DNA of 64,000 bases, taken from the NCBI GenBank assembly GCA_934454585.1, contig CAKSFP010000009.1, positions 1 to 64,000 on the forward strand, written 5' to 3'. This stretch comes from an uncultured Clostridia bacterium. GTDB taxonomy: Bacteria; Bacillota; Clostridia; UMGS1810. The translations under genes and the position numbers were made by a program. Shown one piece after another: positions 8,411 to 19,300 of the stretch; the stretch's first letter is position 1, and every line of letters begins with the position of its first letter. The notes beneath the pieces are model-generated. The model did not search any database and had not been told where the DNA came from. It saw only the letters and a list, made by a program, of their open reading frames with translations.

Positions 8411-11400
8411 CTATTTGTTCATCATATAGAATTCATACAATATCTTTGCCGCCTCGGCCCTGGTTGCGGTACCCTTGGGGTCAAACACGCCCCCGGGTTT
8501 TCCCGACACAAGTCCACGCTCTTTCATTGCAAATACAGACGCGCGCGCATAATCGGCTATGTCGCCGTAGTCCGCAAAAACATTCGGCGCAGATTCATCG
8601 CCATTATTCAGATTTGCCGCAGACGCAACGATTACACACATATCCTCTCTGGATATATATCTGCCGATTCCGAATTCCGAATCCGATATTCCCTTTACCA
8701 ACCCCATCTCATATGCTTTCTCCACATACGGCGCATACCATGCATCCGGATCTGCGTCGGCAAACTTCATGTTCGGGTCGGAGTCTCTCTCGTCTATATC
8801 CATAACTTCGAGCAGCATTTTTACAAATTGTTCACGAGTCATCGGGCTGTCGGCGTCAAATATTCCGCTGCCCACTCCATCCGCAAAGCCAAGCTTGTTC
8901 ATCTTGACAATTATATCGTGCGCCCAATGTCCGCTTATGTCGCTGAACACATCACCGGTGGTTTCGTTATTTGAACCGCCGTCCGGTACGGTTGTTCCTC
9001 CGATGCCGGCGCCATTGCCCTTGGGGCGTCCTCCGCCGGATGATACGCTGCCGCCCGACTCTGTCGACACAGCGGTTTTCTTGACTTTTATATCAAATCT
9101 GCGTATGTCGCTTGCGCCGTTTTTAGTGACTGTCATATACAAAACCACATCTGAATCGGATGTACCCCGGGTTACAATTCCGCTGTTGGAAAGGACGCTT
9201 TCATTGCTGCTCTGCCAAGTCACAGTAGTTCCGTTTGCTCCCGATGTCGGCAACGACATATGGGAAGTAATGTAATTCATAGTGTAACTGCTGTTTAGCA
9301 TAGTTTCCAGTTCATCCGCATCATTCAACACATCGAGGGCGTCGCCCGCCAACCCGGGGTCGCTGCCGTCACTGCCGATAGCCTTGACATTGATGTAATA
9401 AGTTTTCTCTCGATAGCCTCCCCAATCGTTGGCAAAAGTCACTGTATACTCAACCGTTTGATCCTTATCTCCCCTTGTAACCTTACCTGCATCGCTTATG
9501 ACATTTCTATCGGAGGATTTGCAGCTGATTGTTGTTTCAAAAGCCGATATATCCGGCAATATCAAATTATCGGTTACCGCTGCAATGTTTTGAGAAGTGA
9601 GAAATTCCAAATTCCAATTCTTCATTGCCGTAACAAGGTCTTTTGAGCTATCCACTACACGCAGTATCTGGACATCATCAAACAAGGCAACATGGTCAAT
9701 ATCCGGTTTTACTCCGGCTTTAGCATATCCGTGTTTGAACAGCGTTTTCTTAAAGCTGCAGGTATAGGGATTAGTCTGCAATATAAACTCAGGCATAATC
9801 TCCTTATTATCCACATAGACGCTTACGGTCTTATCAAAAGTGCTGATTCTGATTTCGACATCATGCCACTGTCCGAATGTCACTTGGAATTTACCTGTTA
9901 CATTGTTCTTATCATTGGTTGACACCTTCAAATCGGCTGCGTTGCCGTTTTTCTCGAACCTGATATCAAGGAGCATTTTGTTGGCTCCGTTTTCAGAATC
10001 AAATCTGTAATAATTTCTGAGAGGAAAACTCGAAAGAGATTCAATCTTAAGACGGTATTTAACAACGAACTCTCCCTGATATTTTGGCGTCTCAACTCCG
10101 AATTCAGGCATGGAGCTTGCTGAGACAACATCCGCCGACCTTGCGAAACGCAGGACATTATTATCGGCATCATCCGGATCTTCAACCACATCAAATGTTT
10201 CATAACCGAGGTATGCAGACCATTCGCTTCGCGTGCTTCCGTTAAACCCGCCGCGCTCCATATCATTAAATGTTTCGTTAACAACAGCAACATTTCCGCG
10301 TTCCTCACTTACAAACACAGAGAAAACTTTATCGGTATACTCGCCGTTGAACCCAATTTTGGCGGTAAGTTCAACCTTTTTGTTGCCTGCGTTATATTGC
10401 GGTCGTGTCACCGTTCCTACGCATCCGTCAGTACCGTTCTCAATTTTTATAACCGATTCATCACTCGATTTCCAGGTTATCAAGGTACCGTAGCGCCATT
10501 GCGTCGGCAGCGAGAGATTTTTTGTGACCACAGATACAGGTTCGTCGCTCAGCTTATCAAATGTCAATTCATTCTTTGCCTTGGCAAGCACCTGGTCGTT
10601 CTCAAAGAATGCTTTTACTGTAAAAGTGAACTTCTTTGTTTTTACGGCATTACCCTTGCGGAGCGTCACCTCGGCAATGGCTGTCACATCTTCCTTGCCT
10701 ACCTGCGGACGGTTAATAACACCGCCATCATTCAAGTATTCCGGTGTTAGGCTCTTCCATTCGCAAGTTACGCCAAACTTAAGTGCTGCCGGAAACGCAA
10801 GATTCTGAGTAACGGAATCAGCTTCCTCTCCGCTTATGTTTGACCATGACAGTTGCTCATACATTTCATCCACAAGCACCTCATCAGTCGGCATTTCTCT
10901 CACAATTACAGTGAATTGCCGTTCAGTGCTTGCCTGATTGACGCTTATCCTGGCAATAAGAGTGACCGTTGCATCTCCCTGACCATATTCCGGTCGAGTG
11001 ACAATTGCACGGCCATTGCTGATTGATATGCAGTCATTGTCCGAAGTCCATTCTATATCTGTTCCGAAAAACTCCCCTACCAACGGCAAATCGAAATTAT
11101 CTTCGACAAATTCATCCAGAGCTATGTTGTCCGCATCAATATTCACTTTTTCCTCATCGCTTTTGGTTACGACAAATGAAAACTCTTTTTCCAGAGTAAT
11201 ACCGTCAAGCGAAAAGCTTGCTGTAAGCACAACCGACGAGCTCTTATCCACAGGGCAAATACATCCTACGGCAGTCATGACATTTTCATCCGATGTGCTC
11301 CACGAGATCTGTGTTCCGTATAATCCGCTCAGCGGCAGCACAACATCTTTGGTAATGCTGTTTTTGCTCTGATCCGTCAGGTCGGCATAACCGAGTTCAT

Positions 11401-13669
11401 TCATTGCCGCTTTTATCATAGTCTCCGTGGAAATAACGGTAAACTCTATGGCTTTTGTTTTTTTGTCACCGCCAAGTTCCGCTGTGGCAGTCAGGGTAAC
11501 GGTCACATCTTCATTAAGCTTTCTGTTGACAACTCCTGCCGAAGACAAAACTTCTTCGTTGCTCGATGCCCATGTAATCACAGCCGAATCAAGTGAGGAC
11601 GGCAACGATATGTCTTTTGTTATTCTTGAAATATCCTCATTCGTCAAATTTTTGTCGACGAGATAATTATCAATTATGTCATCAATAGTAAGTTCATCGC
11701 CGCTTGAAGGCACATTCAACGGAATTTTTACACAAAATTCAACAGGTTTTCCGTTTGTGCAAGCCGAGTTACGCATTGCCGACGCCGTCATCTCAACCGA
11801 CTGAGCGTATGCTTTTGAATTGACAACCGATGCGTCATCAGATATTACCGATTCGTTTGAAGAACTCCACAAAACATTAAAGCTTCCGTCGCCATACGGC
11901 AAAACAAATCCTTCATTCACATTCGGATAATCAGCTATTACTCCCTCCAAAGCTTTTTCCAGCCCCTGCGCAAAGCCGTTTATCTCAGATGTTAAATCAC
12001 TTTTAACGCACACATTGTCAACTCTTGCGTAACCGCCGTCTGCCGAGAATCCGATATAGTTAATTCCTGTGCCCGATCCGTCGTATGGCACGGCATCGAA
12101 TTTTGTTCCGTTGACGCTTACTGCATAATTTCCGTGACCGTCGAGAACAATATCCGCTTTGTTCCATTCATCATATTTTACCGCAGCGGCATAATCAACA
12201 GTACTCAGCGCCGCAATATGATTATTCGGTGCACCGTTGCGCACATAAGCGGTAATTTCCGCACCACTCGGGACATAAAAATCAAATGAAACGGTTGAAT
12301 CGGCATCGGGTGATATCTTATCATATGCAAATATCGGATATCCCTCATTTACCTCGTTTTCATCGTCCGCAAAGTTTTCTCCGAGGACAGCAGCATATGT
12401 TTTCAGTTTGTCCGCCGCAACGACGGTAGTCTTATTCGTAGTAGCAACAAAACTTGCATACATTGAATACAAATCACGATATACATTACAAGCGGGAAGT
12501 TCAAGCGCACAATATGCGTTCTCCGCAAAGTTTGCGGCATATTTGCCGGTCGATCCTATCTGATAAAATCTGATCGGACGCGCATCGATATCGCCTGATT
12601 TGATGCCGTCCATCAATTCTTTGCTGTATGTATACTCATTGCCGTTGTAACGGTATCTTACGCTGTAATTGCCGGCGCAGTATGAATTCCTGAGATATGA
12701 CTCCGCATCGGTCAGACCGAAGAGATGTCCGCAAATACCTCCGACTATATCCTGACACGAAGTATCGGATTCAAAATTCACCGCATAGCAATTTTCAACA
12801 ACGGTAGACATACCCATTAATCCGATAAGCGGAGCAACGCGTGCAAACTTTTCTGCAACAGCGGTATCGGCAGTCGAGCTGTCACCGATGTATATGCTGA
12901 TGTTCCTTGCAAAGCAATCACTCATATTTCCGGTCATTTTTCCTGCCAAACCGCCCACGGATACATCATTGCTAATCGTGTAGTTAAGCGACACTGTCAC
13001 ATTCTCAACACCAAGCTGCGTGACTGTCGATTTTATCGTAGCTGCGGGTGCATTCCATTTGTAGTAACCACAAACGCCAAACAGACCAACGCCGTCATCA
13101 ATTGATTTATCTGTAGTAATTGTAACATTTTTTACAATACTGCCTTTTCCGCAAAAAGTGCCGCCAAAATATTTATCATTGTCACTGCCGATAGGTATCC
13201 AAGGATGATTATTCAGATCTATATCAGATGCAAGTGTAACAGTTTTGCCCACAAAAGTTTTTCCGCTTGAAACCAATTTTGATAAACCGGCGAGCTCGGC
13301 AGCGGTATATATCATAAATTCATCCGCTTCATCAGAGTACCATGAGGTATCCACAGATGAACCGTCCCATGTGTCCAAAGCTTTTGACACATATAATTCC
13401 GCACTGCTCCCATCGCCTATCTCAAGCGTCCTGCCATAAGAGTTGTCCATCACCTTGTCCACGGATTCTCCGCGAGTGGTTGTCCATTCCTTTGCGTTGC
13501 TGTCGCTGAATTCAAAAAGATTCCACATATAATACGGATTCTTTATGTCAACTTTTATGCCGCCTTGCTCAAGTGCTGTATTTGATTCAGTCCCGGCAAA
13601 AACCGCTGTCGTTGAAACGGATGACAGAGTAAGAAGCGCCGCCATCACAATCGAGAGATGTTTTTTCAT
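8411..13669 (-). CDS. Giant SLH-anchored surface protein with GLUG motifs and eight Ig-like repeats
   Basis: The 1752-aa product has a signal peptide ending near VFAG. Residues about 120-330 contain GLUG-type motifs (VGLFGVCGYY, VGGLAGKM). A beta-sandwich region covers roughly 450-560. Ig-like repeats with the pattern W-x-S-S-(N/D)-E-x-V-(I/L)-x-x-x-G occur near residues 600, 700, 790, 876, 970, 1066, 1386 and 1490, with a laminin-G-like domain around 1110-1330 interrupting them. A Gly-rich linker near 1550 leads to three C-terminal SLH motifs (about 1585-1752) that should bind pyruvylated cell-wall polymer. No catalytic motif is recognisable, so it is probably a stalk, scaffold or glycan-binding protein. 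The start follows AGGAGG by nine bases. It is 15 bases downstream of the 873-aa SLH gene and thus co-transcribed. Confidence 0.8.
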   Translation of the reverse strand: MKKHLSIVMAALLTLSSVSTTAVFAGTESNTALEQGGIKVDIKNPYYMWNLFEFSDSNAKEWTTTRGESVDKVMDNSYGRTLEIGDGSSAELYVSKALDTWDGSSVDTSWYSDEADEFMIYTAAELAGLSKLVSSGKTFVGKTVTLASDIDLNNHPWIPIGSDNDKYFGGTFCGKGSIVKNVTITTDKSIDDGVGLFGVCGYYKWNAPAATIKSTVTQLGVENVTVSLNYTISNDVSVGGLAGKMTGNMSDCFARNISIYIGDSSTADTAVAEKFARVAPLIGLMGMSTVVENCYAVNFESDTSCQDIVGGICGHLFGLTDAESYLRNSYCAGNYSVRYRYNGNEYTYSKELMDGIKSGDIDARPIRFYQIGSTGKYAANFAENAYCALELPACNVYRDLYSMYASFVATTNKTTVVAADKLKTYAAVLGENFADDENEVNEGYPIFAYDKISPDADSTVSFDFYVPSGAEITAYVRNGAPNNHIAALSTVDYAAAVKYDEWNKADIVLDGHGNYAVSVNGTKFDAVPYDGSGTGINYIGFSADGGYARVDNVCVKSDLTSEINGFAQGLEKALEGVIADYPNVNEGFVLPYGDGSFNVLWSSSNESVISDDASVVNSKAYAQSVEMTASAMRNSACTNGKPVEFCVKIPLNVPSSGDELTIDDIIDNYLVDKNLTNEDISRITKDISLPSSLDSAVITWASSNEEVLSSAGVVNRKLNEDVTVTLTATAELGGDKKTKAIEFTVISTETMIKAAMNELGYADLTDQSKNSITKDVVLPLSGLYGTQISWSTSDENVMTAVGCICPVDKSSSVVLTASFSLDGITLEKEFSFVVTKSDEEKVNIDADNIALDEFVEDNFDLPLVGEFFGTDIEWTSDNDCISISNGRAIVTRPEYGQGDATVTLIARISVNQASTERQFTVIVREMPTDEVLVDEMYEQLSWSNISGEEADSVTQNLAFPAALKFGVTCEWKSLTPEYLNDGGVINRPQVGKEDVTAIAEVTLRKGNAVKTKKFTFTVKAFFENDQVLAKAKNELTFDKLSDEPVSVVTKNLSLPTQWRYGTLITWKSSDESVIKIENGTDGCVGTVTRPQYNAGNKKVELTAKIGFNGEYTDKVFSVFVSEERGNVAVVNETFNDMERGGFNGSTRSEWSAYLGYETFDVVEDPDDADNNVLRFARSADVVSASSMPEFGVETPKYQGEFVVKYRLKIESLSSFPLRNYYRFDSENGANKMLLDIRFEKNGNAADLKVSTNDKNNVTGKFQVTFGQWHDVEIRISTFDKTVSVYVDNKEIMPEFILQTNPYTCSFKKTLFKHGYAKAGVKPDIDHVALFDDVQILRVVDSSKDLVTAMKNWNLEFLTSQNIAAVTDNLILPDISAFETTISCKSSDRNVISDAGKVTRGDKDQTVEYTVTFANDWGGYREKTYYINVKAIGSDGSDPGLAGDALDVLNDADELETMLNSSYTMNYITSHMSLPTSGANGTTVTWQSSNESVLSNSGIVTRGTSDSDVVLYMTVTKNGASDIRRFDIKVKKTAVSTESGGSVSSGGGRPKGNGAGIGGTTVPDGGSNNETTGDVFSDISGHWAHDIIVKMNKLGFADGVGSGIFDADSPMTREQFVKMLLEVMDIDERDSDPNMKFADADPDAWYAPYVEKAYEMGLVKGISDSEFGIGRYISREDMCVIVASAANLNNGDESAPNVFADYGDIADYARASVFAMKERGLVSGKPGGVFDPKGTATRAEAAKILYEFYMMNK

Positions 13670-13684
13670 TACGCTTTTCCTCCT

Positions 13685-16306
13685 TTAATCAATTATAAAT
13701 ACATCTCGAGTGCTGTTATACCTTGTTCTGACAAACACTTGCTGTCCGACTCCGATCGAATCCAAGGTGGCTTCTTCGCCTTTATTTACACCGCGCGTCC
13801 AGCGCACCGCGCTTGTTCCTCCATGAACAGTGGCTGCAGCGAGTCCATCAGCTTCAAGCACAAGATTTGTTCCGTCGTAGCTTGACACGATTCCGTAAAT
13901 AGTTCTTATACCTGCATTGGAATCTGCAACAGAGGTATAGTTCCAATATTGCGCCGGATCGTTATACTCATTGAAATCAATCAGCTTCTTAAACAGAATT
14001 ATATGTTGCGCATTATCCTTTGTATAAGCATTCTTTCTCTCGTCATCATTAAGCAGATACTGAATAACAACCCCCGGCTTGAGAAAACTTCTGCTGTCCG
14101 AGTTATTCTGCAAGGAGCCGGAGACGAATACAGATATCTCTTTCCCGTTTTGCCAGCCGGTAAGTTTTGTTTCGGGCATTTCATCCTCGTTCATAGCCGT
14201 GACAACTTTTTCTATAAGCATAACGGGACTATTCACTTTGTCAATAATATACTTATACCCTGTGCCTTCGGTAACGGACGGAGTCATCACAACGGCACCG
14301 ACGCATTTATCTTCAATATCGTAAAGCGCCATTGAATATGTGGCGTTTGATATCATTGTCATTGCCTTGCCGCTCTTGCACTCCTCTATTTTTTTGCCGC
14401 CGTTTGGAATATTAAACAAAACTGTATTTGCATCAATCAGATACTCATTATTTATTACCTTATTATAGTATTCCCTCGATCTCATTTTTGAGGTTTCTCC
14501 CCACACAGCGGACTCCGCATCGGATGTGAGATATATCCCTTTAAGAGAACCTGAATTATTCAAACGGTATTTAATCAGCTGTTTTTTTACACCGTCCGAA
14601 TCCGACACAGCGTCTGCCACATCAGAAGCCGATTTTTGTGATATAACATAACCTCCGCCATTGGCACGACCGAAAAATATTTTGCTGCCTCTGTCTGCCT
14701 CTATATCGCAAATATTGTTGTTATCATCAATCAGCCTCAAAGCGAAACTATCGTCCAAACCGCTGCCGAGGGATATATCAAGCAGATATCCGTATTTATA
14801 ATCTCCCTTGAGGCCGGCACTTTCAGCATCGGCGATCTGCCCGAAATAATCAATACTTAACGACACATCATCACCGGGATTAAACTGAACTATATCAGAT
14901 TTTGTCTTGTTGTATTCCTTCCGGAAATCCGTCGTCATCTTGTACACGGCTGCATTATCACCCACGCTCAGTTCTACAGAATCCTCGTCCATAGACGCAA
15001 CCGTTCCGGAAACGGTATTATCCGTCAGGTAGGCCCTTATATATCTGCCGTCAAGGCTCTTTGCAACACTAAGCACCATGCCGTTCTTAATGGCGTCCGT
15101 ATCAACAGTTTCACCGTTGTATATTATTTCAACGGCATTTGCATCATCTTTGTCCAGATTAATACTTTTTCCGTATTTGGCATATACAACATCACTGTAG
15201 ACGCTCTTTACAATATAATTTGAATACTCCCAGACAAACACAGAGCGAATATCTGCATCTGACGAATCATTAACGACTATATATCCGGACTTAGGTTTGA
15301 GTGCGGATGAAGTAATGTCAGCAGATGCAAGTATTTTTCCGTTGTACACAATCACTGTTGAAGAATCCAGGTTTATCGTCCTTTTTTTATCGGATTCATC
15401 ATAATATACAATTGCATTTACGGTTGTTGAATCATCTATTTGGTCCGCATAGATTACCGTCTCATCATCCGAACCGATTCTCTCGGCGTAGTATATCTCA
15501 TATCTGCCGGAAGGATTCTTCTTTGCATAAAATTTCAACCTGTAACCAAGCTCTCCGGTCATAGACCCGCAAAGCGAAGTGAATATACGCTCACCTATCA
15601 TCACCTCGTCACGGTCAAGTTTCGATCCATTGCCGAGATCAGCACCATATGTGCTCATAACCGTTCCCTCGAAAATCTCATAACCGAGTATTTCTATCAT
15701 GGGTTTGTCATCAATAACATACATATCGCCGTCCGATTCCGAGGTGCGCGAGCGCATATGCACATCCAGCGAATTTACAAGCAAAGCCGCAACATTTGCC
15801 CTGTCCGACGCACCGTCACCAATAGACACTGTTCGCATGATATCAAGTCTTCTTGCCATACTGATATATCCGTTCGGATACCCGTCTCTCGCAGCAATAT
15901 CACCATATCCGAGGGCACAAATAACCGTCTTTATCACTTCATTGCAGGTAACATCATTGTCCGGTTCAAAACGATTTTCACCGTAACCTTGAACACACCC
16001 CAAATCGGTAGCAAAATCGATATATTTTTTGCCCCAAGAGTCCGCCGACACATCTGAATAGCCTGCACTTGAATCATAGCTGAGCGCGACATCTTCATAA
16101 CCCAGGAATCTTATAAGCAGTGCCACAAATTCCATTCTTGTGATGTTGTCTTTTGCGCGCAGCCCGTTTTCATCGCCCTGCACTATGCCAATCTTGTTAA
16201 GAAAGGCTAAATCAAGTGTGTCATCGTTACTGATTGTCCGTGCATAAACCGGACACAAATTTATGCATAACATCAATACCAAAATTAAAGTTAATATTCT
16301 CTTCAT
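13685..16306 (-). CDS. Secreted protein with N-terminal SLH motifs, function unknown (SLH-A type)
   Basis: This 873-aa protein has a signal peptide (MKRILTLILVLMLCINLCPV) and three SLH-like segments in residues about 28-185 (NITRMEFVALLIRFLGYE; NDVTCNEVIKTVICALGYG; DRANVAALLVNSL). The remaining 690 residues are predicted beta-rich with no family I recognise. The 874-aa protein at 41290-43914 is a paralogue: blocks such as SSTVIVYNGKIL and YGYLLDISLGSG correspond to AVNVIYNNRLL and YGYIIAFAKKSG there. Each paralogue sits next to a second protein with C-terminal SLH motifs, suggesting that the pair works together at the cell surface. The start follows GAGGT by five bases, and the gene lies three bases after the preceding lyase-like gene. 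No enzymatic role can be assigned. Confidence 0.75.
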   Translation of the reverse strand: MKRILTLILVLMLCINLCPVYARTISNDDTLDLAFLNKIGIVQGDENGLRAKDNITRMEFVALLIRFLGYEDVALSYDSSAGYSDVSADSWGKKYIDFATDLGCVQGYGENRFEPDNDVTCNEVIKTVICALGYGDIAARDGYPNGYISMARRLDIMRTVSIGDGASDRANVAALLVNSLDVHMRSRTSESDGDMYVIDDKPMIEILGYEIFEGTVMSTYGADLGNGSKLDRDEVMIGERIFTSLCGSMTGELGYRLKFYAKKNPSGRYEIYYAERIGSDDETVIYADQIDDSTTVNAIVYYDESDKKRTINLDSSTVIVYNGKILASADITSSALKPKSGYIVVNDSSDADIRSVFVWEYSNYIVKSVYSDVVYAKYGKSINLDKDDANAVEIIYNGETVDTDAIKNGMVLSVAKSLDGRYIRAYLTDNTVSGTVASMDEDSVELSVGDNAAVYKMTTDFRKEYNKTKSDIVQFNPGDDVSLSIDYFGQIADAESAGLKGDYKYGYLLDISLGSGLDDSFALRLIDDNNNICDIEADRGSKIFFGRANGGGYVISQKSASDVADAVSDSDGVKKQLIKYRLNNSGSLKGIYLTSDAESAVWGETSKMRSREYYNKVINNEYLIDANTVLFNIPNGGKKIEECKSGKAMTMISNATYSMALYDIEDKCVGAVVMTPSVTEGTGYKYIIDKVNSPVMLIEKVVTAMNEDEMPETKLTGWQNGKEISVFVSGSLQNNSDSRSFLKPGVVIQYLLNDDERKNAYTKDNAQHIILFKKLIDFNEYNDPAQYWNYTSVADSNAGIRTIYGIVSSYDGTNLVLEADGLAAATVHGGTSAVRWTRGVNKGEEATLDSIGVGQQVFVRTRYNSTRDVFIID

Positions 16307-16309
16307 AAT

Positions 16310-19300
16310 CTACCTCACAATTACCTTAATGGTGGTTGAAGCCTTCAAATCATTAGAAACGCATGTAATATCTGTTTCACCGGGTTTTAATCCGTATACG
16401 GTCATTGTGTCGGAATCAACTCGGACAACAGAAGGATTACTAACCCATATATTATACTTTTTGTCCGTGGCGTCATCCGGATATACTGTATACTCCAGCT
16501 TTCTGCTTTCTCCGGCTTTCAATTCCAAAGTATCCAATCCGAAATCGATTTTCTCGACAAATACCGATGTGTTCTTAACACCGTAATAGTCTGATGCCAC
16601 AATTCTAACGACCGCATTATTCTCATACAGATAATCTTCCTGTAAATATCCTGCTGATGGAATGATTTTTTCAACAGCATATTCCATATTTTTTGTTGCC
16701 GCATCAAGGTATGCAAGCGCATAATATCCAACCGAATTTGTGCCCGACAGCGGCAAACGATGCTTTTGATTCGGTCCGTTTCCGATAGCCGTGTCATTTG
16801 TCAGTACTCCGTATTTATAGTTATTTCTGCACATATTTACGCCGATTACTCTTGCCGCATCCAAAAATTGAGCCTTTTCGGTTGCATAATACAAATCAAC
16901 CATGGCTAACAATACCTGTGGAGATGATATATCCGTAGAATAACTCAACGCTAAGCCTTCATCTCCGATTTCATTGTCACCTGCTTTTCCGAGACGGTAT
17001 CTTTCGCTCAAAGCATATATGATAAAGTCTTTGAGAATCTCTGCATCCTCCTCTAATCCGCCATGTTTTACAGCGTAACGATAGGCTACGCAAGCCGTGT
17101 AAAAATAGTTTTCGCTAAAACTTGACGTGCCCATTCTTGTACCGGTATTGTAATAATTGCCATAATAACCGTTTCTGTTTGGAACAAAATCGGTAATGTC
17201 AGTGCCGTCCGTCATTATTGTACGCAACAGCTTTGAGCCTTTTGACCATCCATACTTAACACATCCGGCAAAATTTTGTACAGCCATTTCCGTAATATAA
17301 CGACCGTCTTCAGTGTCGGCGCCTATGAGTTCGGCAAACCAGAAATCTGTCAGTGTTGTATACGGAAGAACATAGGTCTGTACAAGATTTCCTTCACACA
17401 GAGTTGTATCATCCTCAGCAAGAACCGACTCAGGATAAAAACCTTGCGCAACCAGATCTTCTGCATACTGGTTAAAAAATCTGTCTCCGTATTTTGTACT
17501 GGTGTAACCGCTAAGGTCAGTCCTTGTATACCATTTACCAAACGGTTCTATTGTTGTCATTGGGTCAAGTGTATTTACAGCACCTCTTGCAGTTGCACAT
17601 ATATTAGGCTGTATATGCGTTTTTTCATTTCTTAAATTATAAAAATTCTGCAATATCTTTTTTCCCCATGTCAGCGCATATGTATCACCGGTTTGTTTAT
17701 ATGACTCACCGGCAATATATACAAGGTCATTAGCTGCTGCCCTAAAAGGCAATTCCGTTGTCCGAATAAAATCATGTATCTCCTCTGCAGCATCGGTATT
17801 ATACCAATTATCAACATTTTGGGCTTTTGAGTAAGTTGCGTGCCTGTTTGTCAAAAGGTAATTCCAATCAATAACATGACCAAGCCATGTATGCATAACC
17901 AAATCTTTTCCGAATTGTTTATCGAGTCTGAAAAACGGAGCAAGATACAAAAATGCGTCTTTGAGTTCATGAGTATCGGGATTTCTCACCGATTCATATT
18001 TCTGTGAAGTCTTCAGGTCAATGAAAGCGTGACCTCCCCAATATCCCATACCCGTTTTTGACATACCGTTATCAATATACCACCTGTATATATCGTCTAC
18101 TCTTTGAGTATACTTTTCGTCGCCCAAAAGGAGTGTCATAGCATCCAAAGTGGCGAATATACTGCTCTGCGTGGCAAAATTGCTCATTACGGCACTTTGT
18201 GTCTGATTAGATTGCCAAACAAGAGGTTTTCCGGTGTTCAAATCAATTCCGTCCGCCAAAAGCGGAGTGTCATTATAGATATCTTTGCAATACTCTATAA
18301 GATTATCTACCGACATTTTAAGAATGTTTTCCAAATAATCATCCGTATAGTATGTGTCGGAATCGACTGTAGCAACCGTAAGCGAAGCTGTTTTTTCGCT
18401 GTAAGGAGTCTTTGCATATATGGTGACTCTGGCGTCTTTTTTAGGAGTACCGTAGAATTTTACCCTGCCCATATCCGCATCAATTTCAACGGGGTTATCG
18501 TCATCTTTGTCCAAAGTCCAGTATGCACTGTCGCAATAAATGACATCACCGCCGGCTCCGGTCATTTTTACGCGATATGCATTTTCAGATACATTTGAGA
18601 TTCTATATGGACCCTCTATGGAAACATCGGCAACAACTGATTCATCAAGAACAGTTGTTATTGTGGCAAAGAGCGATGCGTCATCTGCGCAAATCGCTTT
18701 AATATTGATTGCCTGGACGCAATATGCTCCCGAACCGACGGCCATATTCAGCACAGAGCCGCTGATCTCGTATGAAATATCGTTTTCGTTCTCGATATAT
18801 ACCTCCCAAACAATATCCGCGTCCGAAACTACCTGACCGATATCATTATAAAGTATAGCTTTATACTCGTATGTATTCATTCCGGCAAACGGAACAAATA
18901 TCTTCCCGGGACCGTCAATAACAACCTTTTGACCGACATCTCCAACACTCACAACACTGATACTGTCAATACAGAATCCCGGTGATGACTCAGTGTAAAA
19001 AAGCACCGAATCACATACCTGTGACGAATTGATATCAAGATTATATTTTGTTGTTCCCTCTATAGTAACATCAACCTTGTGGCTAACCAGGTTAACCATA
19101 GCAGATAATGAATACCAATTATTAGTGGTATAGTCCGAAACCAATGCGGTGTACTTTCCTTCACTGCAAAAGCTAATATTGCCGCTGTTTGTCTCAATGC
19201 TGAACAAACTGACAGTGCCGTTGTTCAGTGACAGTAATGTATCGCCGTCACTTTTTGCATAAGGAACAGAAAAATCAAGCTGTATCTTCACAACAGATTT

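Noticed and set aside
15829..15840. AATAGACACTG inside the 873-aa SLH gene, resembling one operator block
   Set aside because: It is an isolated block within a coding region, without the other blocks or a promoter.
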